64,000 nucleotides of DNA, taken from NCBI RefSeq assembly GCF_901709675.1, contig NC_051087.1:9822884-9886883 (forward strand), given 5' to 3'. The first letter of the stretch is position 1, and each line of letters starts with the position of its first letter. Below the pieces are notes generated by a model. That model had not been told where the DNA came from, did not search any database, and worked only from the letters and a program-made list of their open reading frames with translations. Below, piece by piece: positions 22,261 through 35,500 of the stretch. The translations under genes were made by a program, and so were the position numbers. The stretch comes from Syngnathus acus. Its lineage: Eukaryota; Chordata; Actinopteri; Syngnathiformes; Syngnathidae.

Positions 22261-25200
22261 TTCAACATGATATACAGGGCAAAAATGCCCAAACAAAGCA
22301 GCTGGAATTCTATTTTATGGTTGCTTGAAAAGTTCAACTCAACAGTCAGTGGACTTACTGTGCTGTACATCATAATAAAAACAATCAGCCATAACACTCA
22401 CACACACAAATCTCAGTGAGTGGCTGACTAGACTCACACAGTTTGCCCAATCCCCCCACAGGCACCAGTCCAGTCCATGAGGTCATCGCCTGCCGAGACC
22501 CAGGATTATAACTCCAAAGGAACCCTTGGAAGCATGCAGTTATGTGTTCTGACAGCTCAGCAGCCCGATTAAGCTCCCTGTTTGCTAATGCTAAGCTAAT
22601 ATTAGCTTTGTTGCCAGACCATAGTTGCATTTCACGGTTGAATAAGATATACCTTTGCTATGTTCTCCCAGTACTCCATGTATTTCCACTCCAAATGATT
22701 ATAGTCAATGATAGTACTTCATCACTGCATTGGAAATTCAGCAAAACTAATAGAGGCCAACTTCTAATACTAGATTACGATGGGTCATACGCATAGGATT
22801 TAACTAATTTGGAGGATCAAGGAAACAAGAGTGTTATTGCTTGCCTTTGGGATAACGTTTGCTCAGATACTAAGGGAATGGCCTAAATGCTGTATTCTAA
22901 GCATACAACTAGCCTGAATCCTAAAAAGAAATGCCAGCGTAACCTTTATCCGGAACTGTGGAGTTCACAAGGACATAAATTTGAATCAAAGTAGAATTTA
23001 AGTTGCTAAATGCCCACAGGAGTTAATATTTGTCAACTATAGTAGTTCAATTTTACACAGATTGCATCTGTTGATACTATACTTGAAAATTCAGTTTATG
23101 TTACATTGGCACAAATAAGTCAAAAGTAAGTCTAGCAATCCTCATGAGGATAAGCGGCATAGAAAATGTTGACGCCTGAATTTGCATAACGGTAGGAGAC
23201 AAATTCGCTTCCAGACGTCACAGTTACAGTGAATTTTAAAATCATAGTATGCACCAAGTCCATGGTAGTTTAAACATCAGTTAAAATCCAGCAGAAAGAA
23301 TCACCCTGTACTGTCTGTTAGAGAGAACGTCGGTCTTCAAAAATAAAACAGCGGAAAAAAATGTGCTTGTTTGCATGCTCGTTCGATGCAGCACATTTCA
23401 TTCATGGCTGCATAAACAAACCCAATTAGCCAATACGATTTGGCTGAGAAGTCAAATAGAAATTGTCGTTACGTACAAAGAGGGAGGGGATAGAGGGACA
23501 GACTTGTGTGAGAGAAATCAACCATCATCATCTCCATCCATACAAGTTCTCCGCTTCATTCTCCCTGTCCTAACACATCGACCAGCAAAAAAGGCTGAGG
23601 CAAACGTCTCAACTCAACGCCACCACGCGTTATCCCTCAGCGTCTGCTTACGCCTCTCTGGATTTAATCAACTTTGACAAACCAAAAATCTCTGGAGACT
23701 TTACACCACCATTTTGATTTGTCACTTGACTTCCAACAAGACAGCAAACTTGAGCTCAGTCGATTCTCCAACTGTCATGTATTGGAGTGAATCTTAAAAG
23801 ATGCATGGGCACAGTAAAGAAATCTAATTGCGGAAATGTAGAGCAAAGCTGATATTTTAACACGTTACAATATTAAGCATATTAAAGAATTTTTGAAGCC
23901 TTTAAGCATTTTTACATTTTAAAATATTTCCAGCTCTGCCACCACATGCAATAGTAACTGAGGAGGGAAATTACTCATGCCAATAAATAAATTTACTCTG
24001 GAATTATTTTGAGCTCACGCAGCACACAAGTCACAAAGAAGTACAAATTATGAAAATGGGGCTTAAATGTGTATTTGAAATCTTTAACTTTTTAAATTTT
24101 GAATGATCTTCAATGTGACACATCAAGCTCTGTGTGCACAGTAAATGTGCTCTAAAACAAAGGGAACACTTTTTCGTCAAGTGCTTATTAGTGAGTATTT
24201 TTAAAACTTGTGTTTTTCTTACAACCATACGAATTTTTTGTAATAGTTTAATAGCTTATCAGTTACTGAAATTGCCATTTGATTTGAGCAACAGCTGTAC
24301 TATTTGTTTGCTATGGTATGAAAAGCTGTCTTTGACCCTAATATAAATCAAATCAAGCATGGATTTAGAATTTGATTTATATAAAATTCACAAAACTGCA
24401 TATTTATCTTTCAAATATCATTTGATTATTTTAATAAGACCATTTCGTCACCATCACTCTGGTTGTCTCTGAATAATGTGTTCACTGATGCTGACTGTGT
24501 GCGTTCACTGGTGCGTTCACGTACTCTTGCATGACAGCTTAAGTGGCTCCGTCTAACGGTACTGATGTTGCCTGCCATTTGCCTTCGGGGCTTTTCCTCA
24601 TGCTTTCTCTTCCTTGCTGACTTTTAAAGTGTTTTTATGACACCACTCCTACCCCCAACCCCTTGGAAATACGACAAACAAAGCATGACTTTAGAGAGAA
24701 CAAGGCCACTGATCTCACAGTGTCTGTGTGGAGTCTTCCACCAAGCTAATCCACCTTCCTGTCACTGCACTATCGTTAAAATATATTAGAAAATAAGAAC
24801 ATTTTTTTATTTAGAATCCCTTGTGATTCCAGCCCTGATACAAATAAGTGCTATAGAAAATAGATGGATCGATATAGTACAGCTACATGCTCCTACTATG
24901 AAACTAGTCTAGTTTAAATGCGCTTATGTAGTCATAGCCAAAGTCATCGTCAAAACAAAAACACCTGTATTGCTGAAGAAAAAAAAAAAAAAAAACGTAA
25001 AATAGTTCATAGGAAACTAGTAATTGGAAAAGCTCTTGAAACAACCACACAAGAGTGCATCCACATATGTCTATTGCATTTATTGAATTTGTATACAAAG
25101 AACTTGTGTCTGGAGTGTCTGGACACCCGACAAATGGGAAATATAAAAAGTACAATTGTGGTTATCTGCCTAATTGTGAAAATGTGTCTGTAGGTTCTGC

Positions 25201-27400
25201 ACTTCTTTCCCACTGTTACAGATCAGTTTGTAACTGTTAAACTGTTTGCCCACTTTCTACACCAGCAATTTAGTAGCAAGCCAAATTAAGTTGCAGACCA
25301 AAGAAACACTTTGATGACAAAGCACAATCAGGTCAGGCACCATCCAAGCGACAGATCCGCCCCCAAAATGAGCCAATTACAACATGGCAAGAAATATGCT
25401 ACAATGGCATGTCTGTAATTCTTGGTCCTTTGATGACAAAATTAAATGAAGCTTCATGAAGCACTTGTGATGTGATGACTCTTGGTTTGAACGCTAGTGC
25501 AATGGAAATATATTACATTTCCACAGCATTTTTAAATCAAGAGTGCATACCTAGAGGAGTCCAAAAATATCACGTGCTTCTTGAAGCTTCATTTGTCCAT
25601 CACTGGTATTTAACAGCCTGACAGAAATGTTCACTTTTAAACTGTGGGGGCAGAAATGTTCTCATTTAGTTGAAACTGATTACAAATGGCAGACATTGGG
25701 GGGACATGCAGAAGAGGGCGAGTACTGCTCAGAAAACAAGTCAATTCATTTGAAGACTTCATATATACACTATGCCCATTTCTCTTTTTAAAAATGTTAA
25801 CCGTCACAAGAAAGAGTTTGTTAGTAACATTTTACAGAGCTTGCTCTTTTGTGGATTAAATATGCTTGAAATTTTTAATCATCACATGTATCTGATCCCC
25901 TAAGAGCCCACTCGAGCCAACTGTTTAGCTGCTACATGTAATTTGCATGGTCTATTTCTCAAGATTACATGAGGAACAGGAGGCAAAACAAGCCTCGGGG
26001 TAACAACAACCAAAAGGAATTCCATTTTAATGCTCACGTCCCATAAAAATAAAATGGGTCGGAAAAATTGAGTCAGGCGCAATAAATGATTTTACTTACT
26101 GTATACGGTAGGTGATCGTCACTCAAAACTGCAGTAAAGATTCAAGCAAAACAATACATTTGCAATCAATGCATTGCATGCTCAGTCTTAAATATAAACA
26201 AGAAAAAAAAAACATATAATACATATAATGTGTTAAACATACAAAGAGTGCTGTCTATTAGATTTGTACATTTCATTATCTTTATGTGACAGCTTTAGAC
26301 AGAGTTTGCCCTGGCAAATCAGCTTAATCACACACAAATGGTGCATGGCTGTGTCCAATTTCACACGTACCTTTCCTGCTTACGGCAGTACTGCCCTAAC
26401 CTCTGACCCTTCAGCAACCAGAGACTTGATGTTGCGGTACATCAATGGCTGCAACATTCAAACTAAATCAAAAGCAGGTACTGTCTGTTAAGAACTGTTG
26501 AACATTGAAATTAATATTCATGAGGCCGTATAGGATATACTTACAAGGAAATAATCTCATCATACGGCACAGGCAAACCAGGCTGACGTTATATACTGAA
26601 TGAAATGTTTTGACAACGTTTAAAAATAGGTAAATTAAAATGGCAAACAGTCAAACATGCATGGGAAGTGTTTTGAATTCTAGGAATGGACTCTGTAAAC
26701 GCAAAAAGCAGAACAAGGTCCAAACAAAACTCAACCTGGTGAAACTGTCATTGACCAGACCTAAGCTGGCAAATTAGTTGTGGGGTCAGACCCCAACTAT
26801 GTTCTATTGTCTCACTTGACACCCAGTCCGTCATGCTTCTGTAGAGAAAATCAAATAAAACAATAGCAGCCTAACAGGAAAGATCAGTTCAATGCTTTAG
26901 CAAATCCTCGTGATGTTCATTGTTCGGATCATGGTGGGTAACCAGGACAGTGTTTAGTAAAGGAAGTGACTCACAGATGGTGTGCGTGCTTCTCTCAGCC
27001 CTACATGGCAGGGTAAGGGAGTTAAGCAAAACATGAAGATTTTAATAATATGAATATTTCATTTGTGTATCATACAGCTTGCATTCGTCGAGTAAAATGT
27101 TACACTCTAGTGATGTTTTGATCGATACTTAACAAAAGGTTAGTGTGAAGCTGATCATTGTGGCCTGAGAGGCTTCCAGCAGATTATGGTTTTACCGGTT
27201 GAGGATTACAAACATTCATTGCTAACTAACACTAAAAAGAACCTGAGCAGCATGTGCACATTTTCCTTTCCCAGCATTCTCACACACATCTCTCTCAGTT
27301 ACTTGTTCAATCCTTAACTTGCCGCCCCCGCACACAGTCCACTGTTCCCCTGCACACTTACTGTGTGCACATCCAGTGGAAGGTCCAAGCCTGTAATTGC
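22260..27400. other. Gene-free stretch
   Basis: No exon is supported. A fish-repeat 3'-tail fragment (GAGGATAAGCGGCATAGAAAATG) is at about 23,147-23,169 and a related GCTATAGAAAATAGATGGATCG at about 24,851. A poly-A tract is at 24,979-24,995. Confidence 0.5.
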
Positions 27401-27630
27401 TGCCTCTGTGGCGTGGACAGACAGGCGGTCTGGGGATTGGAGATGACACGCACCCATTATTAGTGAACCAAGCGCTGTTTTTGTAATTACCGTGGGTTTG
27501 GCTGAGCACAGTGAATCAGATTCTGAGATTCTCTATTCAGGAGCCGTTTCAACTCCATCTGGCTGCACAGCTTCTGTTGGCCCCGGCCTAAACAGTGCTG
27601 GGCTGTGCCTGGAGCCTGAAAAAATCCGCT
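27400..27630. promoter_or_regulatory. Candidate conserved non-coding element E
   Basis: Unique block with CCATTATTAGTG, GTTTTTGTAATTACCG and a GC-balanced right part (GCTGCACAGCTTCTGTTGGC). No repeat or coding explanation. Inference from texture only. Confidence 0.25.
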
Positions 27631-30600
27631 TGATGCTGTTAGGAAAGGGTAAGTGAGGGCCTTTGTTTTTCCAAGAGTCAATATTTTACCATGGAGAAAG
27701 AGAAAGTATTGAAGCAAAAATTCTACCTGTCGCTGAGCAGAATTGGACACTTGAAAACAAAAGGCATGATCAAAAGTAAAATTCCTGACCTTGCACCCAA
27801 CAATAAACATGAATCATGCATTGTGCACACATGTATTTACAGTGTTTCACTCATTTATCTCACGACCTGTCACATAAAACAACCACCGAGTCTGTTCTTA
27901 AGTTCAGTGAGCTTGGCTGTTTTACTATTTCGGAGCGAATGAGTCATTTCGAACTGAATTCAAATTTTTATGCTAAAATTTGAGAGCACCTACTGCGCAA
28001 GAATTAAGCAAGAATAACATTTGACCACTATTGTTTTCTTTCACTGGAAATAACTTTCATTTAAGATTTTGGTGACCAACAGAGAGGAACAATTGTGACC
28101 CCAAAAAATCTGTTTTTATGCTGATTGAAACTAAACTTGGCTTGCTGATTCCGTAATTGCAGTCAGTCATATTTTATCTCCATAGTTTAGTCTTCAGATA
28201 AGCACATTTCACCAATTAGTCGAATAGGATTGAACTCTTCTACAGCTCAATGGCAACTTGTTTGTGCAGTCACAATTTAGAGAAGTGCAGCTCCCAATAG
28301 ATTAGCACTATCAACATCTAGCAAACACAAAGATAGCACAGTAGCAATTAAGAGGATTAGTGTTGCCTTTTTTCTTATGACATTACAACATCTATTTCAT
28401 TTTTGACCGCTGACAATTAGTTAAAAAGAGTCGTCAGACCTAATTCAACAAAAAAGTGCTACCAATCAAAGTATACATTTGAAAATGTATATAGATAATA
28501 ATCATAATCATGCAGCAGTTTACTTTTAAATCATGGCTTGTTGAAAAAAATGAAAAAAAAAAGTTTTGGGGGATGTTAATTTAGGGAAACTGTTCCATAA
28601 GGAATTACTTTGGTCTGATACATTTGTGCCTACTGTATGTCCAGGTAGATGAGTTCCCATCAAGTCTAGACATACAGATTAGTCCTGCCCAATAGGTCAG
28701 CAAGAGAGCTGGGCTTCCACTGAAGCATGAGCAGTTGAAATCTTGTCTCTACAGTATGGCACAGGGGCTGAGGTTTGGTGCTGCTGTGCCGGCAGCCAGT
28801 GGCTGTTGCGTACCTGAAATCTACATGATAGTAATGAAAGATGGCAGCTTGGAGGCCAGAGCCCATACAACTTTTTCAGCCCTCTTCGAGTAATTGGTGA
28901 CCCCTGAACCTGCCCTTCGTATAAAAGGAGGAAAGGAAGGGTGACACGGGGGAGGAGGGGAGCGCAGGACAAGGAATAGTCAACAGAGACACTGGAGAGG
29001 GGAAACAGGTTTGGAAAAGAGGAAAAGGGGAGACAGAAGGCTGGAGAAAGAGAGAAATTGAGGAGACACAAGCTGGGAGGAAAAGGTTAATCTCTTTTAA
29101 GTGTGGATAGTCTGAAAGTTCAGTAGAGACAGAGAAAGTCGTTGGTTCCAGTTGTGTCCATCACACTTTGGGGGTAATCGGGGGAACCGTCAGCTCATGT
29201 CTGTCCTCACTTCCTATACTTTTAAAGTTCAAAGACTCGCTCAAGAAATTTACTAAAATCAGCGATAATAAAAGGAAAACTTATGTGCAGTCCAATGCAA
29301 TGAATCTATTCAAAGTACATTTAATTCAAGTCGAGTTTTTTAATATAGTGTGCAAATAAAAACTGAGACAATGTGAGCTTTAAGAATCTAATAAACAATA
29401 AGCCTCATCTCCTCAAATGCCAATGAAGCTTATTAGGCCTTAAATTTTACATAATTTTTTCAATTAATGACATTTAACACAAGTTGTTAATGATGCATTT
29501 GAGTTGAGCTAATACTAAGATTTCCTTGGGAGTGGATATCTCAGGGGGTTCACAAAACAACAAAACAAAATTACAAATCTGAAAAAAAATCTTCTGAATA
29601 CTTTGATAAAACTTCACTATATGTTACCTACAAGCAACGTGTGGAAATATCAAAAGAATTACCGGAAAATCAGAAAATACTCAAAAGTCAATTACCAAGC
29701 ATATCTCAGAGGGGGGGAGTGCCCCCGTGCCACCCCCTCTAACTCCACCAGTGACTGTACTGTAAACTTCTAGATGATGTTGGTATGATGTTTATCGTTG
29801 CTACACAAGAGACGTTACGATCTTCATCAATCAATTCTTTCACCCTTCACGTACCACACTATGAAATACATATGAAGGAAACTATGTGATTGTTATCATA
29901 TATTTTTGTGTTTCCAGTTTTGAAGCTATCTGTTCCTCACCCGAGTTGCACTGTGTTCCTCATCTTTGCTTTATCTGTTGGCAGTGCACATTAATCTGTT
30001 CCACTGCATTCATTGCTCCAACCCCGTCTGTGTGGGTTTTTCTATGCAGTATGAATCCATTTGTCTCCACTGACGGAAAATAATTGCAAAGCAAACAAAT
30101 CATCTCTGCCACACTGAGCAGGCCTCTACTCCTGGGGCATAACAGCTAGATAGCTACAGGAATGAAAGACTGAGATCAGCGAGAGAAAAAGAGAGCGATG
30201 GACAGAGTTCAGAGCAAAGTGGTTTGGCATTTGCATTATATATGCTGAGTGTTAAAAAGTGTTAAGTTACAGAAAGTGATGCAGTCAGATTGAAAGTGAC
30301 TACATGGTGCATTGGGGAGTCCAAGTAAAGAGAGAGAACTTCAGTCGGAGTCTGCCCGACCGAAATTCACTCCAAGCGCATAAGGAGGAGACATCTGGGA
30401 ACAACACACTGTCTTGGAAAGAGGATAATTATAGCACAATTCAAAAGTGGCCTTTTCAAAGAGCGAACACGCGAACGCCGCAACGCTCCTCGCCCGCTCC
30501 GTTCGAGGCAGTCGGGAAGAACACAATTCCATTTTAAGAGAAAACATGAACAAGATGAATTCAAGTGTGACGTGTCATTGAGGTTTGCCCCACCCATATA

Positions 30601-32558
30601 AACACATCATTACGAGCATTTACAGAATTACAAGTAGCATTCATTCTACCAGAACCCATTGTGAAAACACCACTTAAGCTTAACATCCACCCACACCAAT
30701 ATTCACAGCACTGTATTTCAAGCAAAAAGTCAGATGGCAGTATTTCAACACTTCCAAAGCCAACAATGTGCATGCCAGTTATTCAAATATTCTTTTTAGT
30801 TATCGAAGAAATGTTAACATTACTCATTGACTACCTTATTATATACGTATCATGCTCTGCCGGACGCAGATTAAAGATTAAAAGATTTGAGACTTGGCAG
30901 AAAATAATGGATGTTTCTACTTTCTATCAATGTGACAGACACGGAATAAATACCTTTACTCTTGGAACACGTCAACACATTCAGTTTGACTTTCAAAGGC
31001 TTCCTGCTAGAATTAGTTCCACAGTGCAACTTTCACTCTGTTAATGCTGAGAATTTATTGAGATTTTTGTTCAGAATGAAATAGTGGCAGCAAAGGTTGA
31101 ACTAAAGCCAGTCTTGTGGGATGTATTGACAGTTGACACTGTTTTGTTTTTATCCCCCTGGTTTTTACAACAACAAAACGTTTTGGCTCACAAACATTAC
31201 ATACTCCTCCAAACAATGACTTCTTCATGCACCATTACTCTTTACGCTTAAACATTAACAGCAGTGGAGCCTAAGAATGAAAGTTTTTTCATCTACTGTG
31301 AACACTTGACGTTAGTTTTTACCTTGTTTGCAGCAACGGGAAGTAGGAAGTGAATATAAGGACGCGCACCAAGAAGCGCAGGTGAAATAAATGAGTGTGC
31401 GAGGAACAATAAAGAAGTCCCAACACAAATCCATTGCAGTGCTAAAATAGCAACTCTGTCAAGTTGAATTTTTTTTTTTTTTTAATCTGAGAAATGTAAT
31501 GTACTTGGTCAACACCGCAGAGCTTAAATTTGATTGATTAGTACTCTATCCTTCTCACACAGATCCCTTCATATTTTAATAATGCCAGCCAATAACAATA
31601 TTAGCAGTGTGTGCGTGTGCACCTTTGCATTTTTTTTTTTTGTCAATTAGCTTATTATAAAATGTATGTAATGTCAAACGCAAATAAAATCTTCACGCCA
31701 TAATTATATAGTTACTGTACGTGCTTACCTTATCTACTGTATTTCATTAGTCCAGTCCGTACTGTGTATTCAAATAAAGCGTTAGATTGGCAGAAGTTGA
31801 GTCTCGCGTTACAATGGCGTCCTCTGTTGGTCATAGTTTGCATCGACACAAGAGAAAAAGTGCGCACTGTAGCGACGAGACTCGATGTGGCGACCCCTGA
31901 TGGGACAAGCTGAAAGTCACTAAATTTGACACAATTTGAATACTTCATTACTTCATTTGGATCTCAATACAATGAATTATACAGCCATACCAAAACTTGT
32001 GCGTGGTGAATGTATTGTATTCTAATCTTACATTTACAAGTTGATACAAGTTGTATTATATCGTATTTTTAATATGATTATTTAAGAAACTATTAACAAA
32101 CATTTTCCAAGTATCTTGCATGTTTTATTTTTTATATAGAAAACAAAGCAAAGCATCTCTTTAAGTGGCATAACGTTAGTACTGCTAATTAGGAGGACAA
32201 ATGTCAGTGTTGTGCTCAATATAAAAAAGGCTGCTACGCTTCCAGGCTTTTGTGACTTGGATGTTGTAGAAAATGCGCACAAAACATAAGGAATAACCAT
32301 TAGACTGTAAAAACAAAATGAGCACATTTTATGCAGCTGCCAATACATATGTGTCTGTCATCATAATAGTGCATGTCATTCTTTTCAGATGTCATCGCCT
32401 TCAAATGCTCACTAGAATTTAATGCCTGGTTGAAAATAGTTTTGCCAAGTCAAGTCTGTTCAAAAGCCGTGCATGTGGTGTTGAGTTCAATGCTAATACA
32501 TCTCAGCTGACCCCCCCAAAAATGCATCCAAAGATCGTTTTACAGTGGTACAGTGAAT
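27630..32558. other. Gene-free stretch downstream of cpz
   Basis: No exon recognised. Includes a unique-looking block at 29,930-30,130 (GGCAGTGCACATTAATCTG), a CpG-rich patch at 30,465-30,530, and a repeat fragment at about 31,886-31,917. The segment nearest 32,559 probably contains the cpz 3' UTR. A minus-strand AATAAA lies at 32,124-32,129, about 430 bp past the stop. Confidence 0.45.
31886..31917 (+). repeat. Fragment of an abundant fish interspersed repeat
   Basis: ATGTGGCGACCCCTGATGGG followed by ACAAGCTGAAAG is the well-known 3'-region sequence of common teleost repeats. Only this short piece is recognisable. Confidence 0.45.
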
Positions 32559-35500
32559 TTAGACACTTCGCAGCAGCCAGTTTGGAGCTGAGATGCCAGA
32601 CTGGGAGAAGTAAGACCACCACCATGGTTTTGTCTGCCGCTCGATCCCCCCCTCAACTACATCCGGCTCGGTGTAGCGTTCAAACTGATTGTAAGGGTCA
32701 AATCGATCCCATGTCTCTGTCATGGGGAAGAAGTGGTCATCAATAAAAGGCTTCAGGGGAACCTGGATACAAGATGAAGAGGAGAGTGACAATAGAGAAC
32801 ACATTATCAATCTTAAGGAGCAGCACAGTCAATTGACCTTCTTTAAGACAAAGTCCACCCGTCCAGCCTTTTTCAGGTTCTGAGGCAGATGAACCCGTTT
32901 GCTGACCCTGGAGTAACCTTTGGCAGTTGCTGTCACAATGTGAGTACCGGGGGTAAGCAGACGCCAGTAGTCTCCACCTTCATCTGAAGTACGAGGGTGC
33001 AACGGCAATGACGTCAAACAGGCAAACAAGAACAGAGCCAAGTAGGAACAAGGTGATATTGCAATTGTATTTTACCCGTGGTGACATCTTTCCGAATCCC
33101 CTTGACAGCGATGGTGGCATCTTTGATCCCATTGCCATCGACATCCTTTACAACCCCTTTAATCCCCCGATGAACCTGCATGAGCAGCCCAATGAAAAAG
33201 TGAATAGCATCTTTGTCAACACCACTCTGTTTTTTCATTGTGTCATTTCTGGGAGCGGTTCACATGCAATTAATTTCTAACAAAACAATCAGATATACTT
33301 GCCGACTCTACAAATTTGAGCAAAGCTTCTTTGTTCCGCTTCCATTCGGGGTAAAGCTCCACCTCCGAGGGGAATTTGTCACAGCCCAGCTCTACTGTGA
33401 TCTCCAAACAATTTGTGTGCAGATAATTAAAGTCTGACATGCCTGCAAAGGACAAATATTGCATGTCAAATCAAATCAAATCAATTTTTATTTGCCAAGT
33501 TTGAGCATGCCAAACAAGGAATTTGACTCGGGTACATCTAATTTTCTGTACATTTACGTAGGTAACAACATTCAGGACAACATGTGGTTGTCATGAAGGG
33601 TTAGGGTGCAAAGGGCACCATTAGAGTGTTTTGAAATATAATTATTTAGATCACTCTTGTTAAAACACATTTTTACAAACAAAGAGAATGGGGAAAGGTA
33701 GCTAGTTATTTTTAGATAAACAGACAATTAAGCACTTTTCTACACTTTCACACACTCAAAGTGATTTATGATGTATGATTCACATAATAATCAAGGGTGG
33801 TGGGATATAATGTTGAAGGCATCACAGTGCCATTGGAAAACATGCTCAAATGAAAACCTTATCTTTCTTACCTCCAGGAAAACTGTACCACAGTGCCCCA
33901 TTGATGATGCCCTTAGTTCGGTAAAAGCGTGCCCCACACCTGTCTGTGTCAGTGTCTGACATGGTGGTATGGGCGTCTGCGTAGGTACGAGCCAGTTGCT
34001 TAAACACCTGCAGGTGGCATGGTTAGTGAGTGCGCTACATCAATAACTATTTCCACATCATTCTTCGATTTTATTCAGTCATTACCCGTTCATCTTGAGT
34101 GGGTGAGAACATCTTCTCATCCTGTGGGTGTCTGGAGTAGTCAAAGGGATAAGAGACTACGAGCTCACCTCCATGGAGGCTGGCTGACTGGACAAAAGGA
34201 ATTGACCTGCTCCACTTCATCACTGCAAAGGTCTCTGGTGCCACCTACAGGGCATAACGTGTAATGTAGGAAATGTAATTATCAATAAATGTGATGTCAT
34301 TTCATCTTACCTTCTCAAACCAATAGCCATCAGGAATCGGGATGTGGTCAGTGCGGTAGTGCTTGCTGCGACGATTCCGGTAGAAGACAGATGTGAGATC
34401 AGGAAAGTTGCGGTTCAGGTCAAGGTTCTGGGCGTTTGTGCGGCCATTAATCCAACCGTTCATCAAGTGACCCTGAAACATTTATATTCAAACAACTAGC
34501 CAAATTAAACCACATGAGAAAAAGTGAGATCAATCATACTGATGATCATGATGAAGATGACAATGTGTTGATGTTAGAGGGAGCAGGCACCATTGAGAAA
34601 ACTATTTGGCGATTAGTCAAGAAAACGTTAGACTATCTCGGTTAAGTCTATTGTTAACAAGTAGACAAGACCATATATCCGACAAAAGAAGTCCTATGTC
34701 AAATGGCATTTGATGACATTTGAGCATATGATCAGTCCTTTGAAAAAAGTTTATACATGCAGAGCAGAAACACAGAATAGGAACTATCAGACTATCAGAT
34801 CTTCAATTTCTTTTGCGCCAATTGTGTTCTGTATAATTTTTTTTCATGAATGGGGCTCTTGCTGACTGTTTTTTAAATTTAGATTCAGTTTTGTTTCAAC
34901 TAGTTTTTTTTCTCGTGTCTCTTTTCCTTCATCTCGTCTCCTCATTTTTAATCTCCATCTATTCTCTTCTCTTCAGCCCTTTTCCTTGTGTCAACCAATC
35001 AGCTCCCTTCAAAATGTCAGCTGTATGCAACGTCTCAACAATTTGTTTGCGTTCTGCTTTCTTTTTGTCTTTCGGTTCATTGTCGCTGTTATTTTATTTT
35101 ATTTTTTCGAGGTGGGTAGTCTTGATAATTTTATTATAGTATGGGGGCATTCATTTTCCCATAACTCCTTGCTTCATTGCATTCCGAATCTCAATTTCTT
35201 TGCCGCTAAATTAATATAAGGAAGCAAAAGGAAGCAAATACAAACTAATTGATGAGATGCTGCAAGAATCTGGAGGGAATTAATTAATTGACACAAGGAA
35301 ATGGGCTCACGACACCAGGTGGAGACTAAAACCTAACAGGTAAACAAGATGCAGGGCAGGACTCTGGAAAACAAGACATAACATGAAACAAAACTAAACC
35401 TACATCAAAACAAAGTCAACAGAAGTATCATAACAGTGTTAACATGCGTGCGAAAATTCATGCTTGTAGAATGATATCTGATGGAAAATGTGTTTGGTGG

